Part shown: positions 1-7,297 of the stretch, piece by piece | Layout of the letters: each line of letters begins with the position of its first letter | How positions within the stretch are numbered: position 1 is the first letter of the stretch | Assembly (NCBI RefSeq): GCF_014698835.1 | Contig: NZ_JACJTU010000019.1 | Span: forward strand, 1-64,000 | Length of the DNA stretch: 64,000 bases | DNA from: Nostoc paludosum FACHB-159 | Lineage (GTDB): Bacteria > Cyanobacteriota > Cyanobacteriia > Cyanobacteriales > Nostocaceae | Reading direction: 5' to 3' | Notes under the pieces: model-generated | Told to the model about the DNA's origin: nothing | What the model saw: only the letters and a program-made list of their open reading frames with translations | Databases searched by the model: none | Made by a program: the position numbers and the translations under genes

Positions 1-108
1 GGTAATGAAAACCCTGGTGGAGGTACAGGTAATGAAAACCCTGGTGGAGGTACAGGTAATGAAAACCCTGGTGGAGGTACAGGTAATGAAAACCCTGGTG
101 GAGGTACT
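1..108 (+). repeat. 27-bp tandem repeat, four copies
   Basis: Four head-to-tail copies of a 27-bp unit beginning GGTAATGAAAACCC lie at 1-27, 28-54, 55-81 and 82-108. They are identical except for the last base of copy 4. The array probably extends upstream of the window. The unit is 9 codons long, so changes in copy number keep the reading frame of the gene it lies in. Confidence 0.9.
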
Positions 109-135
109 GAAAACCCCCCTCCAGAAACTACATAA
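1..135 (+). CDS. C-terminal end of a glycine/proline repeat protein (partial)
   Basis: The gene starts before the window. Frame 1 is open from base 1 to a TAA at 133-135 and reads four copies of the nonapeptide GNENPGGGT, then the tail ENPPPETT. This frame is more credible than the Met-started overlapping frame 2 (5-190), because its repeat is low-complexity Gly/Pro/Asn as in surface or linker regions, and the final degenerate unit still keeps the same frame. Nothing of the functional domain is visible, so the protein cannot be named. It is probably an extracellular or surface protein with a flexible tail; that is inference only. Confidence 0.6.
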   Translation, partial: GNENPGGGTGNENPGGGTGNENPGGGTGNENPGGGTENPPPETT

Positions 136-754
136 AACTACTACAGTACTCTGCTATGGAGCGTTCCATCAGTTAATCTACAGTGATTGAACAAAAAATG
201 TTGAGCGCAGTCTCCACCTCAACTTCGTTCTAGGTGGAGTAAGCGAAATCACACAGAAAACGCGCAGCATCCTTATTCTAATTTCCCCTGATTCTGGAGA
301 TACTCGATAACTTTTCCCAAGGGCGCTTGGCTTCCAACTGTAATCAGCGCGTCATACCAATTCTCTAAAATTCTGCAAAAGATTCAAACCTTGAAACCTA
401 GATACAATATGAATTTCACAAATTGCGTTAGCGTAGCAAGGCATAGCCCATTGCCTGGCTTGCTTCCCCTTTTGCGGATATTGCAAATTAGGAATTGGTA
501 TAAGCCATGAAAACGTTAATTTATTCAATCTATTACCATATTTTTAGGTGAGTCCCATACACACCAAAACCTTTCTAGAAGGTACACTACAGCAAAAAAG
601 TAATATTCCCTACGAATACAGAGAATCTGCTAACGCTAGATTAAATCAAGGACAAGACTTACACAAGGTTTACCGGATATCCTTATATAGTTCGATCGCA
701 TTCTGTGTGTAAGTTCTCAGGAACTAACTTGTTGCTAAAGAGATAGAAAAATTT
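136..754. other. Intergenic region upstream of gor
   Basis: About 620 bases without a convincing gene. It contains one MITE-like inverted-repeat element (354-501). The remainder, including 502-754 directly before gor, presumably holds the gor promoter, but no clear -35/-10 pair stands out. Confidence 0.5.
354..501. mobile_element. MITE-like element with ATACCAATTC ends
   Basis: ATACCAATTC at 354-363 is mirrored exactly by GAATTGGTAT at 492-501, enclosing about 148 bp with no coding capacity. If the terminal TA is read as a duplicated TA target, the inverted repeat is CCAATTC, as for Tc1/IS630-type elements; that family assignment is inference. The interior carries GCGTTAGCGTAGC-type motifs typical of Nostoc repeats. 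The same end, ATACCAATTCTCT, recurs on the minus strand at 50743-50755 inside the mazF-like gene. Confidence 0.5.
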
Positions 755-2134
755 ATGACTTTTGATTACGACCTGTTTGTAATTGGCGCGGGTTCTGGTG
801 GTTTGGCGGCTTCCAAACGGGCGGCTAGCTTCGGAGCAAAAGTGGCGATCGCCGAATATGATTTAGTTGGCGGAACTTGTGTTATTCGCGGTTGTGTTCC
901 CAAAAAACTCATGGTCTATGGCTCCCACTTTCCGGCACTCTTCAGTGACGCCGCAGGCTATGGCTGGAAAGTGGATAATGCACAATTGAACTGGGAACAT
1001 TTTATTACATCTATAGATAAAGAAGTTCGCCGACTCTCCCAATTACATATCAGCCTTTTAGAAAAAGCAGGCGTAGAACTAATTCCCGGTCGCGCCGCAT
1101 TTTTAGACCCTCACACAGTAGAAGTTGATGGACGCAAAATTACAGCAGACAAAATTTTAATTGCTGTTGGCGGGCGTCCCATAAAACCCGATTTGCCAGG
1201 AATGGAACATGGCATTACTTCTAACGAAATTTTTCATCTCAAAGAACAACCAAAACACATTGCCATTATTGGCGCTGGTTATATTGGCACAGAATTTGCC
1301 TGTATTATGCGCGGTTTGGGTTCTCAAGTAACGCAAATTACTAGAGGTGAAAAGATTTTGAAGGGGTTTGATGAGGACATCCGCACAGATATTCAAGAAG
1401 GTATGAAGCAGCACGGAATTGAGCTGATTAACAATCATGTGATAGAAAAAGTTGAACGGGTGCCAGAAGGAGTGAAACTGACTTTATCAGGGGAAGATCG
1501 AGAACCAGTAATTGCTGATGTGTTTTTAATAGCCACTGGTCGGACTCCAAATGTAGATGGACTAGGTTTAGAAAATGTTGGGGTTAATGTTGTCCCTAGT
1601 TCCATAGAAGGGCCAGGATACAGCAGCACAAATGCGATCGCAGTCAATGAATATAGCCAAACGAGTCAACCGAATATCTTTGCTGTTGGTGATGTCACCG
1701 ACCGAATTAATTTAACTCCCGTAGCAATTGGTGAAGGTCGCGCCTTTGCTGATAGTGAATTCGGGAATAATCGTCGAGCCTTCAATCACCAAAATGTGCC
1801 CACAGCCGTATTTTCTACCCCGGAAGCTTCAACAGTAGGCTGGACAGAAGCTGAAGCTAGGGAAAAACTCGGTGATGAGGCCGTAAAAATTTATCGTGCT
1901 CGCTTCCGCCCGATGTACCACAGTTTGACTGGCAAGCAAGAGAAGGCAATGATGAAATTAGTAGTTGATAGCAACACTGATAAAGTGCTTGGCGCTCACA
2001 TGGTAGGTGAAAATGCTGCTGAGATCATTCAAGGTGTGGCGATCGCTGTGAACATGGGCGCAACCAAAAAAGACTTTGACGCCACTGTTGGCATACATCC
2101 CTCGGTAGCTGAAGAATTTGTCACAATGCGATAA
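755..2134 (+). CDS. gor: Glutathione-disulfide reductase
   Basis: 459 aa, the usual length. The enzyme reduces oxidised glutathione with NADPH in the cytoplasm. Visible motifs: N-terminal FAD-binding GAGSGG (residues 11-16); the redox-active disulfide C42-VIRG-C47; a second nucleotide-binding motif GAGYIG (173-178); and the C-terminal catalytic HP pair at H448-P449 on the dimer interface. The NADPH fold has GxGxxG rather than the GxGxxA common in glutathione reductases, which I recall from cyanobacterial enzymes; R197 may contact the 2'-phosphate. The cysteine spacing and length separate it from mercuric reductase and lipoamide dehydrogenase. ATG start, preceded by an A/G-rich stretch. It is followed by heptamer repeats and an unrelated esterase, so it is probably monocistronic. 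Confidence 0.93.
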   Translation: MTFDYDLFVIGAGSGGLAASKRAASFGAKVAIAEYDLVGGTCVIRGCVPKKLMVYGSHFPALFSDAAGYGWKVDNAQLNWEHFITSIDKEVRRLSQLHISLLEKAGVELIPGRAAFLDPHTVEVDGRKITADKILIAVGGRPIKPDLPGMEHGITSNEIFHLKEQPKHIAIIGAGYIGTEFACIMRGLGSQVTQITRGEKILKGFDEDIRTDIQEGMKQHGIELINNHVIEKVERVPEGVKLTLSGEDREPVIADVFLIATGRTPNVDGLGLENVGVNVVPSSIEGPGYSSTNAIAVNEYSQTSQPNIFAVGDVTDRINLTPVAIGEGRAFADSEFGNNRRAFNHQNVPTAVFSTPEASTVGWTEAEAREKLGDEAVKIYRARFRPMYHSLTGKQEKAMMKLVVDSNTDKVLGAHMVGENAAEIIQGVAIAVNMGATKKDFDATVGIHPSVAEEFVTMR

Positions 2135-2138
2135 CTAG

Positions 2139-2162
2139 GTCATTAGTCATTAGTCATTAGTC
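2139..2162 (+). repeat. Heptamer short tandem repeat (GTCATTA)n
   Basis: Three perfect GTCATTA copies at 2139-2159, followed by a partial copy, just after the gor stop codon. Such 7-bp repeats are typical of intergenic DNA in Nostoc/Anabaena. Confidence 0.8.
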
Positions 2163-2209
2163 TTGGATAAACGATCGATGACCAATGACAACCCTATGGT
2201 AAAAGTTGA

Positions 2210-2851
2210 ATGTCTACCCAGTATATCTATTTACACGGCTTTGCTTCGAGTCCAAAATCTGCTAAAGCACGGTACTTTGGCCATCGCTTTACCGAAATTG
2301 AGACAGAACTGAAAATTCCTGATTTGAATGCTGGGGATTTTTCCCAGCTGACGATCGCTCGTCAAATCACTCAAGTTGCGGCAGAATTACCCAAGGATTC
2401 TACACCAGTAACGATTATTGGCTCAAGTTTAGGTGGTTTAACTGCTATCCACTTAGCACAGCAATATTTACAAATACAACGCTTAGTCTTACTAGCGCCA
2501 GCTTTCGGTTTCTTATCCCATTGGTTACCCAAATTAACAGATGAGGAAATACAGCGTTGGCAGCAAGAAAAATATCTCATGGTGTACCACTATGAGGAAG
2601 GGCGATCGCTTCCCTTAAATTACAATTTTGTGACCGATGCAGCACAATACGAAGAAGAAATTTTGCAACGTCCTATTCCCACGCTAATTTTGCACGGAAA
2701 GAACGATGAAGTCATTCCTATTGAAGCTAGTCGTGACTTTGGGCGATCGCGTCCTTGGGTGGAGTTAGTCGAACTCGACAGCGACCACGCTTTAGGTAAT
2801 GTTATGGAAGAAATATGGCAAGCAATTCGCCTCTTCTGCCAGTTACCTTGA
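2210..2851 (+). CDS. YqiA/YcfP-type alpha/beta-hydrolase esterase
   Basis: 213 aa, a small single-domain alpha/beta hydrolase. It opens with the family signature YLHGF(A)SS (residues 7-14). The catalytic triad is visible: S73 in the nucleophile elbow GSSLG (71-75), D166 in HGKNDEVIP, and H193 in SDHAL. Members of the YqiA/UPF0227 group are cytoplasmic esterases with unclear natural substrates. ATG start; no strong Shine-Dalgarno. It lies between gor and hisC on the same strand but with gaps of 75 and 271 bases, so an operon is not obvious. Confidence 0.85.
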   Translation: MSTQYIYLHGFASSPKSAKARYFGHRFTEIETELKIPDLNAGDFSQLTIARQITQVAAELPKDSTPVTIIGSSLGGLTAIHLAQQYLQIQRLVLLAPAFGFLSHWLPKLTDEEIQRWQQEKYLMVYHYEEGRSLPLNYNFVTDAAQYEEEILQRPIPTLILHGKNDEVIPIEASRDFGRSRPWVELVELDSDHALGNVMEEIWQAIRLFCQLP

Positions 2852-3122
2852 AGTTGTAAAATATAAAACTTACACATAACCTACATCACAATCAGATTCT
2901 ACATCTGAAGGCAACAGGCAATTAATCTTTATCTATTGCCTATTCCCTATTTCCTCACCTATGAGTAAGTTCAAAAGTCAAATGAGGATTCTATATTTTT
3001 CAGTCAGTACTACTCAACTCATAGATTGAAAGAGGGTATATTCACTTACCGTCAAAAACGATTAGGTCAAATTAAGCCTTTTGTAAACAGTATTGATTTA
3101 AAATCCAAAATCTAAAATTGAT

Positions 3123-4271
3123 ATGCTTCCCTTCATCCGAGCAGATTTAGCACAATTTACAGCCTACAAACCCCACCCTAGCAGCGATACTGCTGCATCA
3201 GTTCCGACGCAGTTCGATCGCCTCGATACAAATGAAAGCCCTTATGATTTACCGTCCCAGTTAAAAGAAAAGTTAGCCTGGACATATAAGCAAGAAATTG
3301 AAACAAATCGTTATCCTGATGGCGGACATGAGACACTTAAAAGTGCGATCGCTAAGTATGTTAATGAGTCAGCTGGTCTGTTGCCATCTTTGTTTAATGC
3401 CGCTAATATCTCTGTAGGCAATGGTTCAGATGAACTAATCCGTTCTTTATTAATCGCCACTTGTCTAGGAGGAGAAGGTTCAATTCTTGTTGCCAATCCC
3501 ACTTTCTCAATGTACGGAATTTTGGCACAAACTTTGGGCATTCCTGTAGTAGCGGTGGGGAGAAATGAAATCAATTTTGAAATTGACTTAAAAGCTGCCC
3601 AGTCTGCCATTGAAGAAACTCAAAACCCTCCCATTCGGGTAGTTTTCGTGGTGCATCCGAATTCGCCAACTGCCAACAGTTTAACTACAGCAGAGTTGCT
3701 TTGGTTAAAGAGTTTGCCTGAGCATATTTTGGTTGTGATTGATGAAGCCTATTTTGAATTTAGCCAAACTACTCTAGTCGGTGAATTACCACAGCACCCT
3801 AACTGGGTGATTTTACGGACTTTTTCTAAAGCTTTTCGATTGGCATCTCTTCGCGTCGGCTATTGCGTTGCTCATCCAGAGGCGATCGCCATCTTAGAAA
3901 AAATCCGCTTACCCTACAATCTTCCGAGCTTTTCCATAGCAGCAGCATTAATCGCTTTACAAAATCGCCCACTCTTACTTGAGTCAATTGGGCAAATATT
4001 AAGCGAACGAGCCAAACTCATTGAAGCTTTATCCCAACAACCAGAACTACAAATCACAACCAGCACTGCCAACTTTATTTACGTGCGTCTCAAACCAAAT
4101 AGTTCACACTCACAAGACGCTAGTTTAAAAAGTTTGCATCACAAACTTAGGACAGTGGGCACACTCGTGCGATATATTAGCGGCGGATTACGAATTACTG
4201 TCGGAACGACCGAGGAAAATGCCCGTACTATTAATCGAGTACAAGCCGCTTTGGCAAATTTGCAATCTTAA
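3123..4271 (+). CDS. hisC: Histidinol-phosphate aminotransferase
   Basis: 382 aa, fold-type I PLP aminotransferase. It converts imidazole acetol phosphate and glutamate to histidinol phosphate in histidine synthesis. Visible motifs: substrate-side NESPYDLP (residues 37-44), GNGSDE (99-104), HPNSPT (178-183), D207 that holds the pyridine nitrogen, and the PLP lysine K236 in TFSKAFRLA. R244 follows in SLRVGY. It stands alone without other his genes, as is usual in cyanobacteria. The stop codon lies 4 bases from the stop of the convergent gene on the other strand. A broader aromatic/histidinol-phosphate specificity cannot be excluded. Confidence 0.88.
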   Translation: MLPFIRADLAQFTAYKPHPSSDTAASVPTQFDRLDTNESPYDLPSQLKEKLAWTYKQEIETNRYPDGGHETLKSAIAKYVNESAGLLPSLFNAANISVGNGSDELIRSLLIATCLGGEGSILVANPTFSMYGILAQTLGIPVVAVGRNEINFEIDLKAAQSAIEETQNPPIRVVFVVHPNSPTANSLTTAELLWLKSLPEHILVVIDEAYFEFSQTTLVGELPQHPNWVILRTFSKAFRLASLRVGYCVAHPEAIAILEKIRLPYNLPSFSIAAALIALQNRPLLLESIGQILSERAKLIEALSQQPELQITTSTANFIYVRLKPNSSHSQDASLKSLHHKLRTVGTLVRYISGGLRITVGTTEENARTINRVQAALANLQS

Positions 4272-4275
4272 CAAT

Positions 4276-4869
4276 TCACTCAATAAATCTACCGTCATCT
4301 TCACTGCCCAAACGGCGTACCAGTCCTACTGTTTGTGGCAGCACACCTACTAAAAGAGCAAAGGCTACATCCGGAAGAAGAGACACTATTTCCGGTGGAA
4401 AGTATTGCTCAAATTGATCCAGAATTTTTTGGACTCGCTGGCCAGGAACTGGATTTTCTGTAATTTGTTTGATCAATCGAATCCATTGTCGCCTAATCAA
4501 GTAAGCTTTCTGACGTTCTTCATTAGATTCTGGAGTTAACAAAGACAGATTACCTATTGGCAGTGCCCCTTGGCAATCAAAATCGTAGTCTCCACCCACA
4601 GCAGCCCCAGGGCCCGCGAACTCTGCATGGTAACGTTTAAACAGTATTAATCCGTTTCGCCTGCGACTATTGACGATGAAAACTTCTCCACTGTGTAAAC
4701 GTGTAAGGATGTCCGAGCCTTGTGGTTGCTCAGTTCCATCTGGCATGACAAGATAGTCGGGGAAACTAGTTTCAGGGTAATAGGTTGATACCATAGAGGG
4801 CTGATAGCGGCGATGCTGTTCGCTATCCATGTTTTTTAAACTTTCAAAGGATTTGGTAGTAGTATGCAC
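4276..4869 (-). CDS. Conserved hypothetical protein
   Basis: 197 aa, soluble, not recognised. It has no signal peptide or membrane segment. The central part (about residues 35-105) reads like a small beta-rich domain (DYLVMPDGTEQ, SGEVFIVNSRRRNGLILF), followed by a helical, charged stretch and a C-terminal hydrophobic segment (about 160-185, PDVAFALLVGVLPQTVGLVRRL) that could be an amphipathic helix. The called start is GTG; an in-frame ATG at 4827 (MDSEQ) is an equally good start, as neither has a clear ribosome site. It is convergent with hisC, so it is transcribed independently. Confidence 0.6.
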   Translation of the reverse strand: MHTTTKSFESLKNMDSEQHRRYQPSMVSTYYPETSFPDYLVMPDGTEQPQGSDILTRLHSGEVFIVNSRRRNGLILFKRYHAEFAGPGAAVGGDYDFDCQGALPIGNLSLLTPESNEERQKAYLIRRQWIRLIKQITENPVPGQRVQKILDQFEQYFPPEIVSLLPDVAFALLVGVLPQTVGLVRRLGSEDDGRFIE

Positions 4870-5617
4870 TTCAATAAGGAACTAGCTGTTATTTCAAATG
4901 AGATTTTTCATTCTTTTATCATCAACAGTCTTGTGGTCAATTTATCTAAGATAAAAATAAATAGGCATTATTCACTAATTGAGTGATTATATTTTATGAG
5001 ATACAAGTAGATTTGTCTTCAAATTATAATAGTGTTTTTTTAAAGTTTTTATAAAGATGAATATCTTAATTACAAAGTTATTATGAGGAATTGAGAATTT
5101 TTTTGTTCGGATTTAGAGCTATCTCCATTATAATCTATATTCTTTGCAAGAAAAATTATTTAAATTTATTAATTAAAATCAAAAGTACCAAACGTAAATT
5201 TTTATGAACAAATCTACTTTTATAAAATTGTAGTTTTCTTAAAATTACTATTTATAATTTTGATAAAACTCTCAATATAAATATCTTTCAGAGAATTACT
5301 AAAAGCTGTATGTTAATATCAAAAAGGTAGTTTCCAAATTCTTGCTATTTAGCTAATATCTGATTTTTGAACGATATTTCGCCTATTTTTCCAGATTTTA
5401 CATTAAATTAATTTATATTCAATTGCGGATTTTGTTAAGAGGATGTTTGAAAAGGATCAATAATTTTGCTTTCGGGCATAATCTCAATTTTTGTTGGATA
5501 TTGCTCCTCATTCCTTGAAAACCACAAGTCAAGTCTTCAAGAGGACTTTCCAAACAACCTCTAATAGAATTTTTCAAAGCGATCGTAACATTAAAATTTA
5601 TAGATGCTAAAAAAAAT
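4870..5617. other. AT-rich intergenic region
   Basis: About 750 bases, very AT-rich from 4870 to 5438, with no credible reading frame or RNA gene. The only structure seen is the MITE-like element at 5439-5561 next to the acetyltransferase 3' end. Confidence 0.55.
5439..5561. mobile_element. IS5-like MITE, 123 bp
   Basis: The left end GAGGATGTTTGAAAAG (5439-5454) and the reverse complement of the right end, GAGGTTGTTTGGAAAG (5546-5561), match at 14 of 16 positions. The element is flanked by TAA on both sides, which fits a 3-bp target duplication. GAG-starting ends with a 3-bp TNA target are known for the IS1031 branch of the IS5 family; assigning it there is inference. It is non-autonomous: no transposase fits in 123 bp. 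Confidence 0.6.
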
Positions 5618-6250
5618 TCAGATAATGGAGTCAGCACTTAGGCCTTTGTGCAATAACATCTGACTCGAACGTCTAAGCAAAAATGTATTCCAATTCGATT
5701 CGACTTTATGCACCCGATATCCCAGCTTGAAATAAAGCTGTCTTGCTTGGTGGTTATTTTCTAGAACGTGGAGATATAAATCTTTAAATCCCCATTCTTG
5801 AGATATTTTTTCACAGCGATTCAGTAACCCTGACGCCACGCCATGTCTACGGTAATTTGGGTGAACCGCTAAATTCGATAAGTAAGGAAAACCCAAGCCG
5901 ACCTGACTCCAAGAATCGCTATAACGCACGCCCAGTTCTACAGTACCCACTAAGTTACTAGCAGCACCAGTAGTATAATCAAGAGCAACTAAACAAACAT
6001 GACGAGGCGCAGGTGATACAATGCGATGTCTTAAGTCTTCGTAAATGCCCAGACGTAACAATGGAAAAGTCCATCCCCAAATGCCTTTTTGTGAGTGAAA
6101 GCTTTCAGCAATAATTTGGGCAACACTAACTAAATCAGCAGGTGTAGCCATGCGAATTTGGAAATGGCAAGAAGGTGGATCGATTGGCTGTTGGTGGTAA
6201 GGGTGAAAAAACCGATATTTCAAGGCTACTTTAGTATTGATTTTATTCAA
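5618..6250 (-). CDS. GNAT-family N-acetyltransferase
   Basis: 210 aa. The GNAT fold is visible from about residue 32: IRMATPADLVSVAQI (helix 1), LVGTVELGVR (strand 4), then the acetyl-CoA motif A region YLSNLAVHPNYRRHGVASGLL with the R/Q-x-x-G-x-G/A pyrophosphate loop (RRHGVA), and the C-terminal LYLHVLENNHQARQLYFKLGYR (motif B, N and Y residues conserved in the family). It transfers acetyl from acetyl-CoA to an amine; the substrate is unknown. The first codon is TTG; an internal ATG at 6151 (MATPADL) would give the bare domain, and the conserved-looking N-terminal extension makes the choice uncertain. The stop lies just beyond a MITE. Confidence 0.75.
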   Translation of the reverse strand: MNKINTKVALKYRFFHPYHQQPIDPPSCHFQIRMATPADLVSVAQIIAESFHSQKGIWGWTFPLLRLGIYEDLRHRIVSPAPRHVCLVALDYTTGAASNLVGTVELGVRYSDSWSQVGLGFPYLSNLAVHPNYRRHGVASGLLNRCEKISQEWGFKDLYLHVLENNHQARQLYFKLGYRVHKVESNWNTFLLRRSSQMLLHKGLSADSII

Positions 6251-7297
6251 AGAAAATTTATCAAAAATTTTAAAACAGTATTTACTTAACAGTAAGTTGC
6301 CCAGGAAATTGGACTAACTTCAGACTAAGAATTCATGTTTGGTTAGGGATTCGACAAAGTGTAAAAGTTGGTTAAACTTTTCTAGCCCGCATTGTTGAAA
6401 GCGCCTTAAAAGTTAAAGTTTCGTAAATTTAAAATCTTAAGTTCAATGGATTTAGATAAATTCCTGATGCTCTGGGGTATGAGATCGGTGTGGCGATCGC
6501 AAAGCCATCTGTAAAAAGCTAGAGGTTGGTGTGAATAGATAGAAGAACAGCATAGCTCGTCTCTCGGCAGCAGCTACAAAATTTTTAATTAAATGCATCA
6601 TTCAAGTATAAAAAAGGAACTACGGACTGGGGATTGGGAATTAGGGACTGGGGGAGACCGCAGAAAAGTTCTGAATCTAAGCAAGTTTTATCCCAGGCTT
6701 GTGTGAATGTCAGAGTGTCCCCGTGTCTTCTTTGCGCCAGTATCCAATACCCCTCTGCTTGGCGAGTAGATCCTTAATTCTCAACTTCTTAACCATCGGC
6801 ACTTGTCTTAATGATAGTTCTGATTGCTAAATTGGAAAGAGGCATTTGTCTAATAGTATACTTTGGCTTTAAATCTTATTGTTTTAATATTATTGGCTCT
6901 ACCATGACTACCATAAATAAAATTTACCTGCAAGTGTTAGTACAACTGCTACGCGGGGAAAACTTAATATGCAGCTTCATCTGGATTTTTCAGCTAGCTA
7001 TGAGTGCTGTATGTAGTATCAGAGATTGCTCACTGGAGGTGAAAGAAAATTTGGCAAGCAAGTATAGACTCTGTAACACTAAAACAGACTATAAAATCAA
7101 TTACTCTGTACTAGAGCAAACAGTAATCGATATCAGCCATTGAGATAAATCACTGTGAGTAAACGCTCCCACACTCAGCAGTCATGTAGCCAAACAGCCT
7201 TATTGGTCGAAATGCTCTGCTCTTACCTGACTCAGAAAAATCCTCACCCCATCAGATTATTCTTTATCCGACTGCCGTTGCAGCAGGAAAGCGGTGC
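6251..7297. other. Intergenic region before cyaC
   Basis: More than 1 kb with no convincing gene. A 110-codon frame (6811-7143) has no ribosome site or recognisable sequence. Repeats are present: G/A-rich heptamer-like runs of the GGGACTGGGGATTGGG type at about 6613-6658, and a GTGTCCCCGTGTCTTC stretch at about 6714-6730 that is the reverse complement of a motif found inside the cyaC gene. A HIP1 site lies near 6493. Confidence 0.5.

Noticed and set aside
5..190. 61-aa frame MKTLVEVQV repeat
   Set aside because: Shadow of the 27-bp repeat; frame 1 (GNENPGGGT) is open from the window edge and ends in a proper stop.
5419..5637. 72-aa minus-strand frame next to the acetyltransferase
   Set aside because: Mostly the inside of the 123-bp MITE read through; not a gene.
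6811..7143. 110-aa plus-strand frame
   Set aside because: No ribosome site, odd composition, no recognisable domain, in a long AT-rich gap full of repeats.
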